In this document: piece by piece, positions 1-6,324 of the stretch | Layout: every line of letters begins with the position of its first letter | Position numbering within the stretch: the first letter of the stretch is position 1 | Assembly: GCA_016207365.1 (NCBI GenBank) | Contig: JACQPU010000297.1 | Span: 1 to 6,445, forward strand | Source of the DNA: Ignavibacteriales bacterium | Lineage (GTDB): Bacteria > Bacteroidota > Ignavibacteria > UBA10030 | DNA: 6,445 bases | Reading direction: 5' to 3' | The notes under the pieces: model-generated | What the model was told of the DNA's origin: nothing | What the model saw: the letters and a program-made list of their open reading frames with translations, nothing else | Databases searched by the model: none | Program-made: the position numbers and the translations under genes

Positions 1-873
1 ACCGGAAAGGGCGCCGTGGCAAAGAATATCCACGCCGAACAATTCAAGGAAAACGGCAAGAACGAGCATCCCTTCGTGTCTGTGAATTGCTCGGTGATTG
101 ACGACCGCGAACTGGAGGCGGTACTGTTTGGATTCGAAAAGGGAGTCCCGGGCATGCCTCCCACCACGAAGAGGGGCATTTTCGAACTCGGGACCGATGG
201 TACCGTTCTCATCGAAGAAGTCGAAGAGGCGAGCTTTCGGAACCAGATCAAGATTCTGACATTCCTGGAAGAGCGCAAAGTGAAGCGGTTGGGTGGAACG
301 AGCGCGAGGCCTGTGAACGTGAGGGTCATTATGACCATGCGACAATCACCGGATGAGCGGCTCTCCGCCAACAAGCTCTATGAAGCATTCTACAAGAAAC
401 TCAGTGCCATGGAGAGAATTGCAATTCCACCGCTGCGCGAACGCAAAGAAGATATCCCCCTCCTCGTCAAGCACTTCGTTTCGGAAATCTCAAAGGACCT
501 TGGAATCAAGGACCTGGCGCTTGATATCAATGCCGTGGATGTGCTCGTTCGACATCCCTGGAAAGAAAACATTCGGGAGCTCAAAGCGGTGATCGACAAG
601 TCCGTGTTGTTCTCGACGGACGGAAAATTCGCCCTCCCGCCCGAGTTGGCAGACGAGAAGACCGAGGTCGTGAAGATGATCAACAATGTGCTGAGCGGCC
701 AATCATTCGTGCTGGACAATTCGCTTGATGCCATTGAGAAAGGCATTATCGAACGCGCCCTGTCGAAGTTCGGATTCAACCAGTCTCGTGCCGCACATTT
801 CCTTGGAATGACCGAGCAAACCCTCCGCTACAAGCTGAAACGCCTTGGTATCGCCAGCGCCCGATCGCGATAA
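1..873 (+). CDS. Sigma-54 activator-like AAA+ regulator with Fis-type HTH, degenerate motifs (5' partial)
   Basis: The frame is open from base 1 and starts inside the Walker A loop (TGKGAV, codons 1-6), so the GTG at 16 is an internal valine and the real start lies upstream. Numbering from that valine, the parts in order are: LFGFEKG (37-43), the position of the GAFTGA loop (43-48, here GVPGMP), Walker B (TVLIEEV, 63-69), sensor I (VRVIMTMR, 102-109), the PPLRERKEDI block (138-147), sensor II (HPWKENIREL, 180-189), and a C-terminal Fis-type helix-turn-helix (about 243-280, with NQSRAAHFLGM and TLRYKLKRLGI). The family normally binds enhancer-like DNA and remodels sigma-54 RNA polymerase using ATP. 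Here the GAFTGA loop is lost, the Walker B Asp is Glu, and no Arg occupies the finger region (LYEAFYKKLS, 121-130). The Walker A Lys and sensor II Arg remain. Homology to the family is clear, but its mode of action and target genes are unknown. Any receiver or sensor domain would be upstream of the window. Confidence 0.9.
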   Translation, partial: TGKGAVAKNIHAEQFKENGKNEHPFVSVNCSVIDDRELEAVLFGFEKGVPGMPPTTKRGIFELGTDGTVLIEEVEEASFRNQIKILTFLEERKVKRLGGTSARPVNVRVIMTMRQSPDERLSANKLYEAFYKKLSAMERIAIPPLRERKEDIPLLVKHFVSEISKDLGIKDLALDINAVDVLVRHPWKENIRELKAVIDKSVLFSTDGKFALPPELADEKTEVVKMINNVLSGQSFVLDNSLDAIEKGIIERALSKFGFNQSRAAHFLGMTEQTLRYKLKRLGIASARSR

Positions 874-897
874 ACGGGAAAAAGCTATAAGCAAACA

Positions 898-921
898 AAA
901 GGCCCTCTAACGAGGGCCTTT
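898..921. terminator. Bidirectional intrinsic terminator between convergent genes
   Basis: A perfect 10-bp inverted repeat (AAAGGCCCTC, loop TAAC, GAGGGCCTTT) lies in the 70-base gap between the regulator stop (871-873) and the stop of the PHP gene (944-946). On the minus strand the stem is followed by a T-rich tract (TTTTGTTTGCTT), which favours termination of the long minus-strand operon. On the plus strand the tract after the stem is TTTGTGTTGT, which is weaker but usable. Its symmetry and its place between two converging genes support a shared terminator. The rest of the gap shows no other signal. Confidence 0.88.
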
Positions 922-943
922 GTGTTGTACAGCAATCGGCTTA

Positions 944-2554
944 TTAGCCAACCCAGATCGGATTCGTTAAACAGAAGTGTGGGCGGCTGTCGAACGCGTT
1001 TTCTGAACTTGTCCCAACCTCCAACCGCACGTATGACGGGCCCCGGAATTTGCATCGCAGGCGTTTAAAGAAATCAAAGTCTCCCCCTTGCGATTGCCAT
1101 AATACTGTCTCATGATTCTCTCCAAGGGTTCCGGCAAAAACAACAATCCGGTTTATTCGTCCGAATTCCGGACTGCTTTTTGCCTGCACTTCTATCCCCA
1201 GTTGATCGGTAAACGGGTGCGACCCCATCGGAATCCGACCGCCGGCCGCTGTTCTGCCGACGAGCTGTGCAACCGGACCATCCGTTACTATACAGCGTCC
1301 GGCTGAAAGAGAACGCAGGATCGAGCTCTCCCTGACAGACGCGCTAAACACGCCCGTCCGCATTCGTCCAAAAAGATGTTCCTGAGTCTCTCTGATGGAA
1401 AAAAATGGAATCCCAAGCTGACGAAATCGATTAAAATTGCCATGAGCATCGTTTCCGGCAACCGCAATGAGGCGGTGACCGCGGAGAAGGGCGGACGTCC
1501 ATTGACGGAGACCCCGCGGGAAACCACTTGCTGAACCGTTCGCGAATTGCACCCCCGTGAGGCCGGGTAGGCGAATGTCACGGTCAAGCCAGGAGCCGCG
1601 GTGCAAAAGTACCCGCTGAAGGATCGGTACATTCTCTGCGGGATGTGCTGCAAAGAAAACGGCCCCCATGGATGCCATTCCAAGAAGCTCGGAAGCTGAA
1701 TGTTCGGATCGCGTGCGAAACCATCGTTCTGCCCCATCACCCGAACCCGGGATGAACTCTCGGGAACCAAGGCGAAGGAGATGGAGGTTGTGACCGGAAG
1801 CGCTTCTGCAACTGACCTCTTCGCCACGAATGACGGCAAAATCTCTGTGACGCAGGGCCAGCTTGTCGATGTTCGCGCCCAGTCGTTTCCATTTCGGCCT
1901 TGCGGCATCGTTTTTCAGATAATTGTCGATTGCATCGTCCAAATCATACGAGTGATCGGTGACGGCGAAGAACGAAAGACCGAGGGCCCCTGAAAGTCGC
2001 ACGGCGGCATCAAGAGGAACACCAAACTCTACCTGGTCCTCCGTGTAGTCCGAATGCGTATGAATATCACCATAATGCACTCCACCCAATCGGGGTAAGG
2101 GATGGGAGGCCACGTACACGCGGAGCGGTGATCGGGATGAAGTCCGGTAGTTGTCGTTATGGTAGGTCCGGATCTCCTTGTCATTCTGAAGTTCAAATTG
2201 CACATCTATCTCAATCCACCCCTCCAATTCTTTTGCGGGAATGCTTACAACCTTCCACCACCATTTCGCGGAGAGTCGGAGTGATTTGCGCAGAACCTCC
2301 AGACGTCGGATTTCTTTGCTGCCCTGGGACACCGTGATCAGCACCTTCCTGAGCCAAATAGGATATCGATCGGAATCCTTAGCAAGGAGAAGTAGTGGGA
2401 TCGATTGTCCGGGCTCGACGCGAAACGGCGCATCTGCAATCAACTCGGGTTCCTTTTTCTTCAGGAAACTTAAAAAGAAGCGGAATCGATAATGGGTCTC
2501 AGCGTACAAGAACAGCAAGATGATTTCGAACGGAATGCAGCCAGGCGTGATCAA
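944..2554 (-). CDS. PHP-domain metallohydrolase, CehA/McbA type
   Basis: This 536-residue protein has a PHP (polymerase and histidinol phosphatase) metal-dependent hydrolase core. Visible metal-binding signatures are DIHTHSD (163-169), TDHS (199-202), RGEEVS (243-248) with GHNLH (254-258), AAHP (302-305) and GNDAH (367-371). Residues about 40-150 look like a beta-rich N-terminal domain, and about 420-536 form a C-terminal beta-rich domain ending in TNPIWV, an ending I associate with CehA/McbA-type proteins. The first 30 residues include a short hydrophobic stretch (IILLFLY) but no convincing signal peptide. PHP enzymes use a multi-metal centre to hydrolyse phosphoesters or other esters; the substrate here is unknown. 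The start is TTG, overlapping the upstream glycosyltransferase stop as TTGA. It is chosen because a GGAAAGG motif lies 9 bases upstream and there is no ATG in this frame before residue 293. It is the last gene of the operon. Fold and metal site are confident; the family-level call is likely; the substrate is unassigned. Confidence 0.88.
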   Translation of the reverse strand: MITPGCIPFEIILLFLYAETHYRFRFFLSFLKKKEPELIADAPFRVEPGQSIPLLLLAKDSDRYPIWLRKVLITVSQGSKEIRRLEVLRKSLRLSAKWWWKVVSIPAKELEGWIEIDVQFELQNDKEIRTYHNDNYRTSSRSPLRVYVASHPLPRLGGVHYGDIHTHSDYTEDQVEFGVPLDAAVRLSGALGLSFFAVTDHSYDLDDAIDNYLKNDAARPKWKRLGANIDKLALRHRDFAVIRGEEVSCRSASGHNLHLLRLGSREFIPGSGDGAERWFRTRSEHSASELLGMASMGAVFFAAHPAENVPILQRVLLHRGSWLDRDIRLPGLTGVQFANGSASGFPRGLRQWTSALLRGHRLIAVAGNDAHGNFNRFRQLGIPFFSIRETQEHLFGRMRTGVFSASVRESSILRSLSAGRCIVTDGPVAQLVGRTAAGGRIPMGSHPFTDQLGIEVQAKSSPEFGRINRIVVFAGTLGENHETVLWQSQGGDFDFFKRLRCKFRGPSYVRLEVGTSSENAFDSRPHFCLTNPIWVG

Positions 2555-3648
2555 TAGGACCGACCTTTCCAGACAACTCTTCGGCGGAAGAAAACGATAA
2601 AGGGAAGGGCGAGAACATACAGGAGATAATATATTTGAAAGGCAAGAAAGTACTTCAATTGGTCGAGCCTGCGAACGCGACGAAGGACGGCGTGGAGAAA
2701 TGCATAGTCACCGACAGCTTTCACAAACCAGCCTGTCAGGGCTGCAGAAACCGCGCCGTACAGAAGGGGACCTGCAAGGATCATCAGATGTTGCGTGAAT
2801 CCGATCGCCATGATGAGAAATCCACTGAGTTTCATGTCCAGGCCGCCCTTACCCCAGCGATGCTTTTGGCGAACAAGTTCCCCCCAACTCTTGCAGGGCT
2901 TGCTGATAACGAGCAATGCGTGATCAAGAGGATAGGCGACATTCCATGTACCGGTGCGAACGATTGCCTGAAAGAGGCTGTAGTCTTCAGTGATGCTGAA
3001 GGGTATGCCTTCATAACCACCGACTTGATTGTAAGCCTCTCGACGGAACGAAAGGTTGTTGCCGATCGTGCTGAGCGGATTTCCGAGACCAACTGCGGCC
3101 GAGGCTATTCCCAGAAGATACGCCCAGTCGAGTGATTGCATTCCACCGAACCAATCCGACGCGCTTTGGAGGGTCATTCCACCTACAATCCCTACTCGAG
3201 ACTCGTACCTGCGCACCGTTTCTTCAATCCAGGTCGGCGGCACAGTGCAATCGGCATCCGTAATCATGACAATTTCCCCGATGGATTCACGAATTCCCGT
3301 CGCCAGGGCATTCGTTTTACCACGAAGGCTCGATTCGGGAACGGATTGGATGAGTTTGATCCTCTCCTCGCGGGCGGCAACGTTCATGACCACCTCTCTC
3401 GTACTGTCTTCCGAATGATCATCCACAACGACTACTTCATAGCGTTCACGCGGATAGGATTGATGACAAAGCGAGGCAAGGCATTCGGCAATGGAATGCT
3501 CTTCATTTCTCGCAGCTACGATCACAGAGACAGGAGGTTGGGCGGTATTCGAAGCACTATTCCGCCGTATGCGAAGCCCGTAGAAGAACAGCCCGACCTG
3601 TGTGAGGTACAACAATGTGATGACAGCGAGGAGGGATTCGTAATTCAT
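2551..3648 (-). CDS. Membrane-bound family 2 glycosyltransferase
   Basis: This 365-residue protein has an N-terminal membrane helix (about 5-25), a cytoplasmic GT-A domain, and C-terminal hydrophobic segments (about 277-310 and 333-355). The catalytic domain begins with VSVIVAARNEE (40-50). It carries the nucleotide-binding VVVVDDHSED (72-81), the metal-binding DAD (131-133), the acceptor-side TED (220-222) and the QKHRW form of the QxxRW motif (261-265). These are the marks of a processive-type or lipid-linked GT2 enzyme that uses a nucleotide-sugar on the inner face of the membrane. Neither the sugar nor the acceptor can be read from the sequence. The ATG start overlaps the deacetylase stop (ATGA). 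No clear Shine-Dalgarno precedes it, so translation probably depends on coupling to the deacetylase gene. It is a paralogue of the glycosyltransferase at 4265-5383, sharing the VIVAARNEE, ECLASL and DADC blocks, and ends in the same W-K-G signature. Confidence 0.92.
   Translation of the reverse strand: MNYESLLAVITLLYLTQVGLFFYGLRIRRNSASNTAQPPVSVIVAARNEEHSIAECLASLCHQSYPRERYEVVVVDDHSEDSTREVVMNVAAREERIKLIQSVPESSLRGKTNALATGIRESIGEIVMITDADCTVPPTWIEETVRRYESRVGIVGGMTLQSASDWFGGMQSLDWAYLLGIASAAVGLGNPLSTIGNNLSFRREAYNQVGGYEGIPFSITEDYSLFQAIVRTGTWNVAYPLDHALLVISKPCKSWGELVRQKHRWGKGGLDMKLSGFLIMAIGFTQHLMILAGPLLYGAVSAALTGWFVKAVGDYAFLHAVLRRVRRLDQLKYFLAFQIYYLLYVLALPFIVFFRRRVVWKGRSY
2564..2570 (-). promoter_or_regulatory. 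Ribosome binding site supporting the TTG start of the PHP gene
   Basis: On the minus strand the sequence GGAAAGG ends 9 bases before the TTG at 2554-2552. It lies within the last codons of the upstream glycosyltransferase (encoding W-K-G). Together with the TTGA start/stop overlap it is the main argument for this rare start codon. Confidence 0.5.
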
Positions 3649-4268
3649 GAAGGGAGCGCCGCAAAGGAGAATCGCGCGCGGTCAAGCTTGACAAGGAACG
3701 CCTTCAAAATAGGAGAGATGACATCGCGCGTTCTGTCGTTGTCATGGAAAAGCAGGATTGAACCGGGCTGCACCTGCCGCGCAGATCGCTCTGCGATGTC
3801 TGCCGGATTGCGACGCAGGAAATCGCCGCTATCAATGTCCCAAAGAACGACCTCATGGTGAAGCCTTCGGGCCATGCGGAACACTGCGGGGCCTGCGTAG
3901 CCGAATGGTGGACGGAAATGCCGTGTGGAAATGCCTGTCGCAGTCAGGATTGCCTCCCGGGTCCGTACAATCTGATCCTGGAGGAACTTACCGTTCCTGA
4001 AAATCATGACGCGGTGATCGTAGGAATGATTGGCTACTGTATGGCCTTCGCTTGCTATCATTCTGGCGAGATGCGGATATCGGGCAACATGATCGCCCAG
4101 CAGGAAGAACGTCGCCTTGATGTTGTAGGTGGAAAGCACGTCAAGGACGCGGGGAGTCGCTTCGGGGTGCGGACCATCATCGAACGTGAGATACAGACTG
4201 TTGGGCGGTCCTTTCCAACGGATCCAGGGAAAGAAGAGTTGAAGTGGTCTCGTTGTGGAAAACCTCAT
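3645..4268 (-). CDS. Polysaccharide deacetylase (NodB-type, carbohydrate esterase family 4)
   Basis: This 207-residue protein is essentially one NodB domain. It shows TFDDGPHPE (28-36) with the catalytic-base and metal aspartates D30 and D31, the metal histidines in HSYDH (H81, H85), RPPFG (119-123), WDIDSGDF (143-150) and the LLFHD motif with H175. All motifs expected for an active metal-dependent N- or O-deacetylase are present. There is no clear signal peptide or long membrane helix at the N-terminus (only a short LQLFFPWI stretch), so it may act in the cytoplasm or at the inner membrane face. The open frame continues upstream to 4445, but the ATG at 4268 is preferred: it overlaps the upstream glycosyltransferase stop as ATGA, the family domain begins soon after it, and the extension is unlike the family. 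Lying between two glycosyltransferases, it probably removes an acetyl group from an N-acetylated sugar made by them; that substrate is an inference. Confidence 0.92.
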   Translation of the reverse strand: MRFSTTRPLQLFFPWIRWKGPPNSLYLTFDDGPHPEATPRVLDVLSTYNIKATFFLLGDHVARYPHLARMIASEGHTVANHSYDHRVMIFRNGKFLQDQIVRTREAILTATGISTRHFRPPFGYAGPAVFRMARRLHHEVVLWDIDSGDFLRRNPADIAERSARQVQPGSILLFHDNDRTRDVISPILKAFLVKLDRARFSFAALPS

Positions 4269-5383
4269 GAAGGATTGGAAGCCCCTTTCCAGCGAAATAA
4301 TCCCGTCTGACCCTGCAACGCAGCGACGACAATATACGGAACATGAAGAAGCTCTGCAATGAAGACGGACATCCAAGAGATTTGTTGCTGCAGGATGTGG
4401 GCTGTCGTGTGGAGTACGGCAACGTCTGCGAGAATTTTGAAACAAGCAGCTGCAGCGATATAAGGCAACAGCGCACTATCGTTCACAGCGGCGGCCATGC
4501 TGATCAGGAAAATGACAAAAAAGACATAAAGCGCAACGGAGATAAGAAGTACGCTTGTTCGTTCATAAACGCGGCGCTTTGCGGACCAGCGGACGCGTTG
4601 GATCCAGAACTCTGAGAATGAACGCGGTCCGCCAGTGGTTACGATGGATTCCTGATCAGCCAAAAATGCAATGGCCCCTGGTCGTCTGCGATGAACGCGT
4701 TGGAGCAGCGCTTCATCGTCTGATGTATGGCCACTCCCATATCCGCCAACCTCACGAAACACACTTTTTCGAAATCCAATATTGGCTCCGTTGCAGAATA
4801 TGGGAGCTCCCGCACCAATCAGGCCACCGGCGACACCGATGAGTCCTATGAATTCGAGGCGGCTCAACCGGGCAATCAGGTTATCAGCCGGGCGCTCGAC
4901 AACGGGGCCTGCGACAAATGCGGTTGCGTCGTCAAAGCGTGCAACCATGGAGCTTATCCATTCGGAGTGAACAATGCAATCGGCATCGGTGGTCAGAATG
5001 ATGGACCCGCGCGCCTCTTCAATCCCTTGAGTGAGAGCTCGCGGTTTGTGTCCAGCACCGCCTGTGTGAAGAACACGAAGATTCCCCGCTTCTGCTTCGA
5101 AGGCTTTGACAATATCTTTGGTGCGGTCCGTGGAACCGTCATCAACAACAATGATCTCGTGGCAATCCTTCGGATACGTTTGTCGAACGAGTGAGGCAAG
5201 ACACTCACCGATAGTGGACTCTTCGTTCCTTGCAGCAACAATCACGGTGACAAAGGGGGTGCCACTTAATGGTCCCCGCGGCCTGAGTCGCGCAAGTCCC
5301 TTCAATACAATAAAGAGAAAGAGAAGATAAATAGACGTAAATGCGGCAAGGAGGATGACGAGAACCAGGGAAACTGTGCTCAT
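4265..5383 (-). CDS. Membrane-bound family 2 glycosyltransferase
   Basis: This 372-residue protein has an N-terminal membrane helix (about 3-28), a GT-A catalytic domain, and C-terminal hydrophobic segments (about 277-300, 304-325 and 340-357). Motifs are VTVIVAARNEE (45-55), IIVVDDGSTD (77-86), DAD (133-135), SDDE (221-224) at the place of the catalytic ED, and QRVRW (262-266) as the QxxRW motif. It should transfer a sugar from a nucleotide donor to a lipid or growing glycan on the cytoplasmic side; donor and acceptor are unknown. The frame stays open for 247 codons upstream, but that part overlaps the flippase gene and is low-complexity read-through. The ATG at 5383 overlaps the flippase stop as ATGA, has an AAGG 7 bases upstream, and places the membrane helix right at the N-terminus as in its paralogue at 2551-3648. 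The C-terminus (LFRWKGASNPS) carries the W-K-G ending shared with the other operon glycosyltransferase. Confidence 0.93.
   Translation of the reverse strand: MSTVSLVLVILLAAFTSIYLLFLFIVLKGLARLRPRGPLSGTPFVTVIVAARNEESTIGECLASLVRQTYPKDCHEIIVVDDGSTDRTKDIVKAFEAEAGNLRVLHTGGAGHKPRALTQGIEEARGSIILTTDADCIVHSEWISSMVARFDDATAFVAGPVVERPADNLIARLSRLEFIGLIGVAGGLIGAGAPIFCNGANIGFRKSVFREVGGYGSGHTSDDEALLQRVHRRRPGAIAFLADQESIVTTGGPRSFSEFWIQRVRWSAKRRVYERTSVLLISVALYVFFVIFLISMAAAVNDSALLPYIAAAACFKILADVAVLHTTAHILQQQISWMSVFIAELLHVPYIVVAALQGQTGLFRWKGASNPS
4282..4290 (-). promoter_or_regulatory. Possible ribosome binding site for the deacetylase gene
   Basis: On the minus strand GGAAAGGGG lies 13 bases before the ATG at 4268, within the W-K-G codons at the end of the preceding glycosyltransferase. 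The spacing is longer than usual, so it may act together with the ATGA stop/start coupling rather than alone. Confidence 0.3.
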
Positions 5384-6324
5384 TGCCTGGCCTTGAACGA
5401 TACGGATTCGGGAATGAAGAAAAGGCCTATGATGGAAGGAAGGAGGATATTGATCGCGAAAAGGAGAATGGAAGCGTTGAAAGCAGCTTCCTGAGGGACT
5501 GATCGGAGCGAGAGAAAGTACACGAGGCCAATTTCGCGAATGCCGAGATCGGCAAACGTAAGCGGGAAAAACGATTTGGCAAACATAGTGGCCGCAAATC
5601 CGAGAAAACTGTCCAGAGGTGAAACGGGAAAAAAGGCGTTGAGCAAGAAGTGCACCTGTAACCAGAGGACAGCATAGAATGCCGCCGTAAGAAATGTCGT
5701 TGAGGCCATGAGGCGGGTGTTCCTCAGCACCTGGGCAGCTGCAAAGAACTCGTGAATCCATCTGCTCTTTGCCCTTCGGAACAGAGTATCCTTGGTCCAC
5801 ATAGCACATTGTGCCGGGCGAGCAAGACACACAATAACTAGTGCGGCCGCGAGGCCGAGAAGTATGGATGGAACAAGGCCCAGACGGAAGAGCACCGCGA
5901 AACTTGGAAGTCCACCCAATGCCATGACCGCGAGAATCTGAAGCTTGTCGATGATTGTAAGACCGACCAGACGTTCGGGATCCGAACGCAAAAGCACGGC
6001 GCGGCCGCCAAACTCCCCAATCTGACCTGGGGTCAGTGTTCCAACAGTGATTCCAAAAAGAAGTGATTGAGCGATCAGGACATTCGCAAACGTGTATCCG
6101 GACTTCCGCAAAAGCTGGCGCCACTTGACGACCTGTGTGCCAAGATTGAGCAGAAGGAGCGCAAGAGCAGCCGCGATGAGCTCACCTCGCGCGCGGGCAA
6201 AAGCCTGGGCTATCTTGCTGGGTTCTACAAATTGAAGCAACAAGACAAGAAGCACTCCGGCCAGGACAAAGCGAATGACGGTACGAAGTGACAGGGGAGA
6301 GCGAACGGGTGCGGGGAAGGTCAT
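5380..6324 (-). CDS. Flippase-like integral membrane protein (YbhN / LPG-synthase transmembrane-domain family)
   Basis: This is a 314-residue protein with about eight hydrophobic segments (roughly 14-33, 48-62, 83-97, 121-140, 150-168, 208-228, 238-253, 283-304). Two conserved loops identify the family: TLTPGQIGEFGGR (97-109), the PGxxGE motif, and PLTFADLGIREIG (254-266), the GIRE motif. Members of this superfamily (the membrane part of lysylphosphatidylglycerol synthase MprF, YbhN, AglD-like proteins) move or handle lipids and lipid-linked sugars; only the membrane domain is present here. The ATG at 6324 is chosen over one 24 bases upstream because it overlaps the preceding stop as ATGA and follows an AGAGGGA ribosome binding site by 5 bases. 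The upstream ATG has no such site. The position between glycosyltransferases suggests a role in translocating or presenting a lipid-linked glycan, an inference from context. Confidence 0.88.
   Translation of the reverse strand: MTFPAPVRSPLSLRTVIRFVLAGVLLVLLLQFVEPSKIAQAFARARGELIAAALALLLLNLGTQVVKWRQLLRKSGYTFANVLIAQSLLFGITVGTLTPGQIGEFGGRAVLLRSDPERLVGLTIIDKLQILAVMALGGLPSFAVLFRLGLVPSILLGLAAALVIVCLARPAQCAMWTKDTLFRRAKSRWIHEFFAAAQVLRNTRLMASTTFLTAAFYAVLWLQVHFLLNAFFPVSPLDSFLGFAATMFAKSFFPLTFADLGIREIGLVYFLSLRSVPQEAAFNASILLFAINILLPSIIGLFFIPESVSFKARQ

Noticed and set aside
16..873. GTG at 16 as the start of the regulator
   Set aside because: The frame is open to base 1, and the codons before it encode TGKGA of the Walker A motif, so the gene begins upstream of the window.
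1288..1908. A 206-codon minus-strand open frame inside the PHP gene
   Set aside because: It is an alternative frame of the PHP coding region, whose own frame carries the conserved metal-binding motifs.
2635..3135. A 166-codon plus-strand open frame with several Cys residues
   Set aside because: It is wholly antisense to the GT2 gene, shows no zinc-finger spacing that repeats, and has no convincing ribosome binding site.
3136..3861. A 241-codon plus-strand open frame opposite the glycosyltransferase and deacetylase
   Set aside because: It has no recognisable domain, its composition looks like antisense of coding sequence, and it spans the junction of two confident minus-strand genes.
3645..4445. 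A longer deacetylase starting at 4445
   Set aside because: The extra 59 residues overlap the glycosyltransferase coding region, are Arg/Cys/Ser-rich and unlike the family. The ATG at 4268 matches the overlap pattern of the operon.
4265..6124. A 619-residue version of the glycosyltransferase with a long N-terminal extension
   Set aside because: The first 247 codons overlap the well-supported flippase gene in another frame and are rich in Cys, Ser, Arg and Pro with no recognisable domain. The ATGA overlap at 5380-5383 gives a normal family start.
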